A stretch of DNA of 64,000 bases from Metabacillus sp. KUDC1714 (GTDB lineage: Bacteria; Bacillota; Bacilli; Bacillales; Bacillaceae): the NCBI RefSeq assembly GCF_014217835.1, contig NZ_CP055263.1:2793501-2857500 (forward strand), given 5' to 3'. Position numbers and translations under genes: made by a program. This document shows positions 1 through 7,420 of this stretch, one piece after another; the stretch's first letter is position 1, and every line of letters starts with the position of its first letter. The notes under the pieces are model-generated. The model worked only from the letters and a program-made list of their open reading frames with translations. It was not told the origin of the DNA and searched no databases.

Positions 1-2
1 AT

Positions 3-692
3 ATTGCTCTTTATCCGATGCTAAGTGCCATTGATAATTTAAAGTTCTTTGGAGAGTTATATGGCATAAAAGGGAAGCCACTTAAAGAAAAGGTATCTGA
101 ATTACTAGAGTTAGTTGGTCTGACAGATCGTGCTAAGGAACCGATAAAAAATTACTCTGGTGGGATGAAACGTAGAATTAATATCGCAGCTGCATTAATT
201 CATAATCCTTTGGTCGTATTTATGGATGAACCAACTGTCGGAATTGATCCACAGTCCCGAAATCAAATATTTGATTTGATTAGGTTATTAAAAAGTCAAG
301 GTATTACAGTTGTCTACACTACTCATTATATGGAAGAAGCAACAGTGTTATGTGACCGGGTAGCGATCGTTGATGGTGGTCAAATCATTGCTTTGGGAAC
401 TGTAGAAGAGTTAGTGGCTCAAGTTTATGGAGGCGTAATAGAGCTCACTTGTGAAAATGATGAAGAAGCTATTGGTTTATCAGAAAACTTAAGTGATATC
501 TCATTTGTGAAAAATGTTCGGATATCGGAAAAAAGGCTCGAATTAGTTGTTGAGGATATTAATCAAAACGTTGCAGTGTTACTTGAAAAGTTGAATCGTA
601 AAGAGAGTAGTGCACGCGTTACAAATATTATGCATCCCTCTTTAGAGACATTATTTTTATATAAGACTGGGAAAAAATTAAGAGATTCATAG
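3..692 (+). CDS. ABC exporter ATP-binding protein (5' end outside window)
   Basis: ATPase subunit of an ABC exporter, working at the inner face of the membrane with the permease that follows. The open frame runs back to the window edge and begins mid-protein (IALYPMLSAIDNL is the usual region after the Q-loop), so the Met at position 18 is not the true start and Walker A lies outside. Visible are the signature motif NYSGGMKRR, Walker B with its catalytic Glu (VVFMDEP), and the switch His in TTHYMEEA. The C-terminal 80 residues resemble the regulatory tail of NatA/CcmA-type (ABC-2) ATPases. It ends 32 bp before the permease and is presumably the start or middle of the accessory operon. The substrate cannot be read from the sequence. 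Confidence 0.93.
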   Translation: MALYPMLSAIDNLKFFGELYGIKGKPLKEKVSELLELVGLTDRAKEPIKNYSGGMKRRINIAAALIHNPLVVFMDEPTVGIDPQSRNQIFDLIRLLKSQGITVVYTTHYMEEATVLCDRVAIVDGGQIIALGTVEELVAQVYGGVIELTCENDEEAIGLSENLSDISFVKNVRISEKRLELVVEDINQNVAVLLEKLNRKESSARVTNIMHPSLETLFLYKTGKKLRDS

Positions 693-724
693 AAGTCATT
701 TAGCTGAAAAAGGAGAATTTTACT

Positions 725-2083
725 ATGCAATGGTGGGCAATTGCTAAAAAAGATTTAAGGATCATGTTAAAAGATCCTGGAGCAATCGTTGTTTTGTTCA
801 TGCTTCCATTAATGCTCATGACCATTATGAGTTTTGCTTTAATGCCAGTATTTCAAGGAGGAGAGGGTGAAGAAATCACTCTTCCTATTGTAAATCTAGA
901 TCAAACGAACGATTCTGACAAATTAATTGAATTATTGGATGCTACCGAAGGTGTAAAGTTAACTTTTGCTAAAGAAGATGGTACCGAATATACCGAGGGA
1001 AATGCGAAACAAGCAGTAAAGGATGGAGAATTTCCTTTTGCATTAATTATTCCAGAGGGTTTTGGTAGTAAGATTAAAAACGGTGAAAAACTAGAGTTAG
1101 TATCGTATGAAGACCCAGCACAAGCCAATATCACCTCAATTATCGGAAGAGCGATAGAAGGGGTAGCACAAGCATTTGAGGTAGAGTATATCGTTAGTCG
1201 AATGGTTGATAATCAGGTTGCAGACATCAATCAAATGGTTACTGATGAAATTGAGCAAGTAGAACTTGCGTATCAGGATCAAATTGAAGCATTGACAACT
1301 CAATTAAATCAATTGACAAACAATGCAGCTGTACCAGCTTCAGTGGAGGTAGACTCACAAGAAGAAACGGCGCCAGACCTTACTGGAATGAAGGAAGATT
1401 TAGTAAATACTGCGAGCGAATCTCTTAGTAACCCAAGTATTACTATAGGAACCTACTCCGCTACAGAGGGTGAGGTAATCGAACGACCCGATGCCTTTCA
1501 GCAAAATGTACCGGGTTATACGGTCATGTATGCGTTTTTCATTATTATGTATGCGGGTCGCTCATTTTTAAATGAAAGAAATGACGGTACGTTTAGAAGA
1601 ATTTTAGCGGCACCAGTTGATCGTTGGCAATTATTTATGGGGAAAATGATTCCAAATTATTTAATCGGTATTGTTCAAGTAGTCGTTCTCTTTGCTTTCG
1701 GACATTTTGTCTTTGATATGTCACTTGGTTCATCCTTTACTGGTTTAATCGTTGTGACACTTTCGCTTGTATGGGCAAGCTCTTGCTTAGGTATGTTAAT
1801 TGCTGCCGTTTTTAAGACAGATTCGCAAATATCAGGATGGTCTGTTTTGCTCGCCTTAACATTGGCTGCATTAGGTGGAACGATGGTCCCTTTATTCATC
1901 ATGCCAGATATCATGCAAAATATCGCATTAATTACACCACATGCATGGGCTCTAACAGGATATCAGGATATTTTAGTAAGAGGACTTGGATTCGAACACG
2001 TTCTTGTTAACTCAATTGTGTTACTTGGCTTTGGCATATGCTTCCTGCTTATTTCTTTATGGAAAATGAACTATGTTAAGTGA
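725..2083 (+). CDS. ABC-2 type transporter permease
   Basis: Membrane subunit (452 aa) of the exporter whose ATPase is just upstream. It has one N-terminal membrane segment (about residues 20-42), a large extracytoplasmic region of about 210 residues with a Gln-rich coiled stretch (about 165-200), then five or six C-terminal membrane segments (about 260-450). This is the NatB/YhaP-like ABC-2 layout. The RBS AAAGGAGAA sits 9 bp before the ATG. The next gene follows after 14 bp with its own RBS, so the two are co-transcribed. Such exporters carry antibiotics, lipids, peptides or Na+; being next to biosynthetic-looking enzymes suggests export of, or self-protection from, their product (inference). 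Confidence 0.9.
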   Translation: MQWWAIAKKDLRIMLKDPGAIVVLFMLPLMLMTIMSFALMPVFQGGEGEEITLPIVNLDQTNDSDKLIELLDATEGVKLTFAKEDGTEYTEGNAKQAVKDGEFPFALIIPEGFGSKIKNGEKLELVSYEDPAQANITSIIGRAIEGVAQAFEVEYIVSRMVDNQVADINQMVTDEIEQVELAYQDQIEALTTQLNQLTNNAAVPASVEVDSQEETAPDLTGMKEDLVNTASESLSNPSITIGTYSATEGEVIERPDAFQQNVPGYTVMYAFFIIMYAGRSFLNERNDGTFRRILAAPVDRWQLFMGKMIPNYLIGIVQVVVLFAFGHFVFDMSLGSSFTGLIVVTLSLVWASSCLGMLIAAVFKTDSQISGWSVLLALTLAALGGTMVPLFIMPDIMQNIALITPHAWALTGYQDILVRGLGFEHVLVNSIVLLGFGICFLLISLWKMNYVK

Positions 2084-2097
2084 ATAGAGGTGAACAA

Positions 2098-2664
2098 ATG
2101 GAAGAGCTTAGTAAAGTGCTATTTGAATTATTGTTGGTTTCGGATGGACGTACAACCGATATGCTAGAAACACTGTGTGGTGAAAGGGTGTATGTTGAGG
2201 TTATTAATCAAGAAAAACATGATAATACAATTTATAGAGAATCATTTCTTTACACCGTCAATCAAAATTTATTTGTTTCTCACAACTTTATGATGCTTTA
2301 TCCAGAACATGTTCCAAGTGAATTTTATCAGCGGATTTTAGAAAAAGAAGAAGTGATTGGCAAGATATTAAAAAATGATGAAGTGCTGTCAAATCGGATT
2401 ATCACGAAAAATGGCTGGTGTCTACCAACTGAAATTTCAGACCTGTCAGGAAATCCGAAAAAATTAATCTTTGCTGAGGAACTTAATGGTGGAATGATTC
2501 CTTTTAAGGAGTATAAATTACACTTCCAATCTAATGAAAAACCAGGGATAAAACTAGTGGAGTACTTTAATCCAAATTTAATTCATTATCGATTGCAAAA
2601 AAATCGTTTTCTAAAATCACCAGTAGATGAGATCAGAGCTGAAAAGGTCGGTGGATTAGTATGA
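2098..2664 (+). CDS. Chorismate pyruvate-lyase-like protein (PF01947/DUF98 type)
   Basis: 188-aa protein. The N-terminal pattern (LLLVSDGRTTDMLETL, then ERVYVEV) and the C-terminal part (RIITKNGW... KLIFAEELNGGMIP) resemble the PF01947 chorismate-lyase-like family, whose M. tuberculosis member Rv2949c removes pyruvate from chorismate to give 4-hydroxybenzoate. The similarity is from memory of motifs and is moderate. I chose the ATG at 2098 because AGAGGTG lies 6-12 bp upstream; an upstream in-frame GTG at 2080 has no RBS and overlaps the permease. Its stop overlaps the next start (ATGA), which suggests translational coupling. With the AMP-ligase two genes on, it could supply an aromatic acid for activation. 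It could instead be a UTRA-fold binding protein. Confidence 0.6.
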   Translation: MEELSKVLFELLLVSDGRTTDMLETLCGERVYVEVINQEKHDNTIYRESFLYTVNQNLFVSHNFMMLYPEHVPSEFYQRILEKEEVIGKILKNDEVLSNRIITKNGWCLPTEISDLSGNPKKLIFAEELNGGMIPFKEYKLHFQSNEKPGIKLVEYFNPNLIHYRLQKNRFLKSPVDEIRAEKVGGLV

Positions 2665-3953
2665 AAGCCTATAAACATGTTGGAATTGTTGGGGTAACAG
2701 CTGTTGGTGCAGCATTATGTTACAAGGAAATTGTAATCGAAGGGATAAAACGGTTCAAGCACTGCCCGGAAATTTCCATTCATGCTCACCCTCAAAATGA
2801 ATTTGATGTAGCTGACTTTAACAAGATTACGAGTTTAATTTTAGAATCAATTGAGAATGTAAAACGATCTGGTGCAGAATTTGCGATTATTCCAGCAAAT
2901 ACAGCCCATTACGTTTTCGAAGATGTGCAAGCTGTTTCCCCACTGCCTTTACTTAGTATCATTGATCTAACAATTAATGAGTGTCTTAAAAGAAAGGTAA
3001 GTAAAGTATCGGTGTTAGGGACGTTCCCAACGATGCAATTTTCCCTTTATCGAGATAAGTTAAAAAATGCAGGAATCCAACTAGTTGAGCCTTCTCAAGA
3101 GGAGAAGGAAAGATTAGATGCGATAATAGCAGAAGAATTACTTTTTGATCATGTAGATTCAGATACTGTAAAGGAAGCCCAACTCATGATCGAAGGATTA
3201 AAAGATAGAGGGAGTCAACTTGTTATTTTAGCTTGTACCGAATTACCGATCATAATAAATGATCATAACTCGGTATTGCCTTGTATCGATACTACTCGGT
3301 TATTAGCAGAAAAGACGTTAATGTATGCTGCAGATCAATTGGATGAAAGTGAGCAATTAAAAGGAAGCGATCAGATACCAGCAGGTTTTGAAATTGAAGT
3401 AATGTATGAAAATGATCAGCAAATGTCCGAAGGAATTAGGGAAACTTCTAGTGATAACGTTGATAAGGTTATTAGTGAGTGTAAACTACTTCTAGATCAG
3501 GGAAAATTTAAACAAGCAAAAAACATGATGGAAGATGCAGTAAAACAGGAGCCAGTTTCTCCTGAAGCACATGCATGGTTTGCGATCGCATTGGGCAGAT
3601 TGATTGAAAACTCAAGCGTACTTAATAAAATGAGATTATTACCTATCTTTGAAAGAGAAACGCTCAGGGCATTGGAAATTGCGCCAGACTTATTATTGGC
3701 GCGAAAAGTAAATGGAATGAGATTGTTAAATACACCAGAGGCATTTGGTGGTAACGTAAAAAAAGCGATAGCAGAGTTTCAGTACTGCTTACAAAAGGGA
3801 CTTGAGGATGATGAGCTGTATTTTTCTTTAGCACAAGCTTATATCAAATTAAAGGATGTAGAAGAAGGCAGAAAGGCATTACATTCATCATTACATCTAA
3901 ACCCTGAGCATAAGCTAGCTAAAAAACATCTAGAGATGCTAGAAGTTCTTTAA
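2661..3953 (+). CDS. Asp/Glu racemase-family domain fused to C-terminal TPR repeats
   Basis: 430-aa two-domain protein. Residues 1-230 match the aspartate/glutamate racemase superfamily: a start strand with VGVTAVGA, a PANTAH motif near residue 80, LGTFPTMQ, and LACTELP near residue 190. In two-cysteine racemases the first motif reads CNTAH; here that Cys is Ala, and only the second Cys (ACTE) remains. Residues 265-430 form helical TPR-like repeats (GKFKQAKNMMEDAVK, AIAEFQYCLQKG, EEGRKALHSSLHLNPEH). Single-Cys relatives exist with other chemistry (arylmalonate decarboxylase) or narrower racemase activity (E. coli YgeA). The gene overlaps the previous one by 4 bp and is followed after 13 bp by the ligase. 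The substrate is unknown; the TPRs suggest docking to a partner. Confidence 0.82.
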   Translation: MKAYKHVGIVGVTAVGAALCYKEIVIEGIKRFKHCPEISIHAHPQNEFDVADFNKITSLILESIENVKRSGAEFAIIPANTAHYVFEDVQAVSPLPLLSIIDLTINECLKRKVSKVSVLGTFPTMQFSLYRDKLKNAGIQLVEPSQEEKERLDAIIAEELLFDHVDSDTVKEAQLMIEGLKDRGSQLVILACTELPIIINDHNSVLPCIDTTRLLAEKTLMYAADQLDESEQLKGSDQIPAGFEIEVMYENDQQMSEGIRETSSDNVDKVISECKLLLDQGKFKQAKNMMEDAVKQEPVSPEAHAWFAIALGRLIENSSVLNKMRLLPIFERETLRALEIAPDLLLARKVNGMRLLNTPEAFGGNVKKAIAEFQYCLQKGLEDDELYFSLAQAYIKLKDVEEGRKALHSSLHLNPEHKLAKKHLEMLEVL

Positions 3954-3966
3954 TTGGAGGGACTAG

Positions 3967-5469
3967 ATGGATCGTTTGACAACTGTTTTAAAAAATTTTG
4001 CACGTTCTCATCCAAATCGACCTGCAGTGATCGATGATAAGACAGAGCTAACATATAAGGAATTATTTGAAAGAGTGAATCAATGGAGCCGTTTTCTAAC
4101 AGAAAAAGGTGTAGATTCTGGTCATTCTGTCATGATTTTTATGAATAACCAGGTTGGTTATTTAGAGGTGTTCTTAGCTTTAGAGACGATTAATGCTAAA
4201 ATTATTCCAGTAAACGTTCATTATCAACAATCTGAAATTGAGTATTTAATGGAACTTAATCAGAATGCTTATATGATTACGGAAAATTCTTTTACTAGTT
4301 TAGTGAAAGAAAGTTTTCAAGGGAGAAGGAATTCACTTATTTTTATTGAAGATGTTTATGAAACAGATCTCAACAAATATTCGAAGTGTGAAGTTCCTAA
4401 GGAAGAGTTTACCTCTCCTCTCCTTTTTTTTACTTCTGGTACAACTGGAAAGCCAAAGGGGATTGTTGTAAGTCCAGAAGCATTTACCTTGCAAATTCCA
4501 GCTGAGTATTATCGCGATACTACTGAGTACAATTTGATTATTCGGCCGCTGTTTTTTCGTTCACATTTAACATTGGCGATTTCAATTATACAAGAGGGGA
4601 AAACACTGGTATTGACAACTAGTAAGTCACAAGAATATATATGGATATTAACTCATAAATATAACATTCATCAAATCATCTCTGGTCCCAGTGATCTCAC
4701 TAGCTTAGTAGATTGGTTGGAAGAGAGTAATGAGGAGATGCCAGGAAGTTTGGAGGTAGTCATGACTACTGGTAACCCTACTAGCTACTTGCTTAAAAAG
4801 CGGTTAATGGAACAGATGCCAGATACTAGCTTCATAGATTTTTATGGGACGAGTGAAGTGGGCGGGATTTCTTCTATTGATGAAACAGAGTGGCTTGATA
4901 AACATGGTTCTGTCGGAATTCCCTCCTTTTTTGTAGATTGTCGTGTTGTGGACGAAAATGGGGAAGAAGTGCCTAAAGGTGAGATTGGAGAGATAAGTAT
5001 TTGTTCGCGATATACGATGGATGAATATTTGAATAATCCTGCCTTAAATAAAAAAACGTTTTATGGAAATTTGGTTCGTACCGGTGATTATGGGTATCTC
5101 GATGATGATGGTTATCTATTTCTATCAGGTAGAAAACAAGATGAAATAAATCATGGTGGATTTTCATTTTATTCTGCAGAAGTGGAAGATTTCTTAATCC
5201 GATATTCAGGTGTTAAAGAAGTGGTGGTGCTAGGTAAGAAGAATGACACATTTGGACAACAACCTATCGCATATGTTGTGATTGATAAACGATTAAATAA
5301 GCATAAAGTGATGAAAGAGATTAAGAGAATGTGTGAAGAACAACTCCCATCGTTTAAGAGGCCCGTTTTCTGGCATTTTCTATCAGAGATTCCGCTAACT
5401 TCCGCTAGAAAGCCAGATCGGTTTAAATTGTTATCCCTTACGGAGAAAACTTCGGAAGTACTATTTTAA
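3967..5469 (+). CDS. AMP-dependent synthetase/ligase (acyl- or aryl-CoA ligase family)
   Basis: 500-aa adenylate-forming enzyme that activates a carboxylic acid with ATP and usually passes it to CoA or a carrier. Core motifs are complete: the P-loop TSGTTGKPKG (about residue 158), the aromatic-acid/ATP motif FYGTSEVGG (about 298), the hinge YLFLSGRKQDEINHGG (about 380-395), and the C-terminal catalytic Lys in LTSARKPDRF. The RBS TTGGAGGGA is 6 bp from the ATG. It is the last gene before an intrinsic terminator, so it closes the accessory operon. No carrier-protein domain is fused or seen nearby. Substrate unknown; a hydroxybenzoate-like aromatic acid is possible given the chorismate-lyase-like gene (inference). 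Confidence 0.9.
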   Translation: MDRLTTVLKNFARSHPNRPAVIDDKTELTYKELFERVNQWSRFLTEKGVDSGHSVMIFMNNQVGYLEVFLALETINAKIIPVNVHYQQSEIEYLMELNQNAYMITENSFTSLVKESFQGRRNSLIFIEDVYETDLNKYSKCEVPKEEFTSPLLFFTSGTTGKPKGIVVSPEAFTLQIPAEYYRDTTEYNLIIRPLFFRSHLTLAISIIQEGKTLVLTTSKSQEYIWILTHKYNIHQIISGPSDLTSLVDWLEESNEEMPGSLEVVMTTGNPTSYLLKKRLMEQMPDTSFIDFYGTSEVGGISSIDETEWLDKHGSVGIPSFFVDCRVVDENGEEVPKGEIGEISICSRYTMDEYLNNPALNKKTFYGNLVRTGDYGYLDDDGYLFLSGRKQDEINHGGFSFYSAEVEDFLIRYSGVKEVVVLGKKNDTFGQQPIAYVVIDKRLNKHKVMKEIKRMCEEQLPSFKRPVFWHFLSEIPLTSARKPDRFKLLSLTEKTSEVLF

Positions 5470-5490
5470 AAGTAATCTTGTTTTAGGAGG

Positions 5491-5522
5491 AATCTGTCAC
5501 TTTTCTTGGCAGATTTTTTTTC
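5491..5522 (+). terminator. Intrinsic terminator closing the accessory operon
   Basis: AATCTGTC pairs with GGCAGATT (one wobble) around a 9-nt loop and is followed by eight T. Confidence 0.85.
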
Positions 5523-5559
5523 AGAGTTAAGAAAGTATAAAATTTTGTACTTAGTTTCT

Positions 5560-5680
5560 GTGGCTAGCTCCAGCGCCTAGCCCCTTTTGGGTCTAAGCCA
5601 CAAAAGAATTGAAGACAAAGAACGTCTTCGATTCTTTTGCGTCTTATTGCCCGAGGCTGATCAAGGCGCTTGCGCTTTTC
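5560..5680 (+). repeat. Repeat A, copy 1
   Basis: A long imperfect hairpin shared with copies at 12099, 33072, 44529 and 54739. It opens with TAGCTCCAGCGCCTAGCCCC and closes with AAGGCGCTTGCGCTTTTC. The inner stem here is CAAAAGAAT-t-GAAGAC against GTCTTC-g-ATTCTTTTG around the loop AAAGAAC. It lies between the operon terminator and the CPBP gene. Open frames across it are a by-product of the palindrome. Confidence 0.9.
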
Positions 5681-5717
5681 ATACGGAACTTACATCTGAG
5701 AGGAGTAGTTAATTTCT

Positions 5718-6569
5718 ATGCGCCATTCCCTCCTGCTAAGGATCGCAGAGCTGAAAGGAAAGTTATTTTTTCGCGATTTAAGTATTTGTCTTTTATTTGC
5801 AGGTAGTGTGTTATCTGTGCAAATGTATCCTTCCTATTTATATATGATGATTTTAGCATGTAGTTTGATTGGTAGTATTTTCATCTTTCCGAACTATAAG
5901 ACGACTGCTTTAACATGTTGTGCATTTATAGGAGGATTCGCTGTTTTTAAATTACTTGAGCAGCCTTTAATGGTTTGGATGCTTGAACAAGATTTCCCTT
6001 TAGAAATCGCAGTGATCTTAGGAAGAGTATTAGTATGCTCGTATATAGTCTTTCTTTTCCTAGCAGCTTCTTTTGAACATAAAAAGCCAATGCATTATTG
6101 GCGTATAGGTAATTTTAGAGAACGTATAGCCTTTCCTTGGATATGGAAAGGATTTGATCATCCCCCAATTTGGCTGTTTATCACAATTTTTTCTCTCATT
6201 ACAAGTGTGATGTTTATTGTGACCATGTTTGCAATAAAACCAGACTCTACTCTTACCATCCAGCTTGTTATGTATAGTTTGTTATTTGCTTGTATTAATG
6301 CACCTTTAGAAGAAATCGTGTGGCGGGGCTTTATATTAAGCCGTTTTGTTGACACGATGGGAACTGTTTCTGCTTTAATTGTTACAAGTGTTGGATTTGG
6401 CTTCTATCATTATGCATTAGGGATACCTTTGATAGGATGTATTGGCTTTGCAATAGGAAGCATTTATATGGCTGGTCTAACCTTGCGTTCTAACGGACTA
6501 CTACCAGTAATTATCTTTCACTTTGTACTTAACTTTTGGATGTTTATGAGTGGTGCGATTACCCATTAA
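5718..6569 (+). CDS. CPBP-family intramembrane metalloprotease-like protein
   Basis: 283-aa integral membrane protein with about eight hydrophobic segments. The three CPBP (CAAX protease and bacteriocin-processing) motifs are present in order: EEIVWRGF (EExxxR, about residue 200), FGFYHYAL (FxxxH, about 228) and HFVLNFWMF (HxxxN, about 270). These hold the catalytic Glu/Arg and the two His. AGAGGAG at 5698 is 13 bp from the ATG, a long spacing, so the start is less certain. Family members process prenylated proteins or give immunity to bacteriocins; the role here is unknown. It stands alone behind repeat A copy 1 and is not clearly in the upstream operon. Confidence 0.85.
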   Translation: MRHSLLLRIAELKGKLFFRDLSICLLFAGSVLSVQMYPSYLYMMILACSLIGSIFIFPNYKTTALTCCAFIGGFAVFKLLEQPLMVWMLEQDFPLEIAVILGRVLVCSYIVFLFLAASFEHKKPMHYWRIGNFRERIAFPWIWKGFDHPPIWLFITIFSLITSVMFIVTMFAIKPDSTLTIQLVMYSLLFACINAPLEEIVWRGFILSRFVDTMGTVSALIVTSVGFGFYHYALGIPLIGCIGFAIGSIYMAGLTLRSNGLLPVIIFHFVLNFWMFMSGAITH

Positions 6570-6571
6570 TT

Positions 6572-6785
6572 TAAGAGATTGTTGCTTTAAAAAACAAAAA
6601 CTATTTTAAGTTGATTGGAACGGATTGCGAGACTCCTGCGGAAGCAGCGGGACAGGTGAGACCCCGCAGGCGTTTACGCTGAGGAGGCTCACCGCCCGCC
6701 CCGCGGAAAGCGAGCAACTGGAGTGGAAATCAACCATACGGCACTTCTTGGTTAATAGCAACAAAGTTTGGCGAGTCAGCCTAAA
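6572..6785 (+). repeat. Repeat B, copy 1 (fullest copy)
   Basis: GC-rich intergenic element of about 210 bp in an AT-rich context. It includes GATTGGAACGGATTGCGAGA, ACTCCTGCGGAAGCAGCGGG, GAGGAGGCTCACCGCCCGCC, CGCGGAAAGCGAGC and a tail AGCAACAAAGTTTGGCGAGT. Copies or pieces recur at 35843, 46274, 48385 and, split by an IS, at 61750/63621. Together with the sequence up to 6904 it fills the 335-bp gap before yisL. Confidence 0.88.
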
Positions 6786-6904
6786 TCTATGAAAAGTTTT
6801 CAAAAATTAGACACATGAAAATGATTCTTTGATGCAATGCATTAATATTTTGGGTGAATCATGCTAAAATAGGGTTGTTTGAACCTATTAAGGAGGAAAA
6901 AATT

Positions 6905-7264
6905 ATGACACATGCACATATTACGACATGGGTAGTAGCGATCATCCTTTTCTTCGTAGCTAACTCACTATTTAAATCAGGAAAAGAGAAGCCATTTAAA
7001 ATTGTTCACATGGTATTACGATTATTCTATGTTTTAATTATTGTAACAGGTATTATCATTGCTTCAGATATTTATAAATTTAGCGGAGAGTATATTGGTA
7101 AGATTATTTTAGGTATTTTGACAATTGGTATGATGGAAATGGTTTTAGGAAAGTTGAAAAAAGGCCAACCAACAAAAGTGTTTTGGATCATATTCTTTGT
7201 TGTCCTTATTTTAACAATCTTATTAGGACTTCGCCTCCCTATGGGTTTCTGGCTATTTCGCTAG
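6905..7264 (+). CDS. yisL: UPF0344 family membrane protein YisL
   Basis: 119-aa small membrane protein with four hydrophobic segments and short charged loops (KSGKEKPFK, KLKKGQPTK), matching the UPF0344/DUF1516 family in size and pattern. I took the ATG at 6905 because AAGGAGGAAAAAATT precedes it; the frame is open 17 codons further up without an RBS. Biochemical function is unknown in the family. It is followed by a strong terminator, so it is probably monocistronic. Its order with yisN, asnO, yisQ and yisR matches B. subtilis. Confidence 0.85.
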   Translation: MTHAHITTWVVAIILFFVANSLFKSGKEKPFKIVHMVLRLFYVLIIVTGIIIASDIYKFSGEYIGKIILGILTIGMMEMVLGKLKKGQPTKVFWIIFFVVLILTILLGLRLPMGFWLFR

Positions 7265-7270
7265 GTTAAA

Positions 7271-7309
7271 ATGAAGTGCTTGCTCTTTATTAGAGCGAGT
7301 GCTTTTTTG
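7271..7309 (+). terminator. Intrinsic terminator of yisL
   Basis: AAGTGCTTGCTCT pairs with AGAGCGAGTGCTT (three wobble pairs) around TTATT and is followed by TTTTTTG. Confidence 0.8.
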
Positions 7310-7420
7310 TTTACTCTGTTGTTGATTTCCGTTAGTAAAAAACGGAAGGTATTCGTTTTCTAACTTTTGGAGCAGAATATAACATATTTATACTAAGATC
7401 GGTGAAACTAGTTTTAAATA

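Noticed and set aside
18..692. ATG at position 18 as the start of the ABC ATPase
   Set aside because: The frame is open to the window edge with family-typical residues before this Met, and Walker A is missing, so the gene begins outside the window.
5609..5806. Open frame starting in repeat A copy 1 (and the equivalent at 12147-12347)
   Set aside because: The same N-terminal residues arise from the repeat in both places, and neither has an RBS; they are by-products of the palindrome and overlap real genes.
6606..6803. Minus-strand open frame across repeat B copy 1
   Set aside because: No RBS, no recognisable protein, and the frame is not kept in other repeat B copies.
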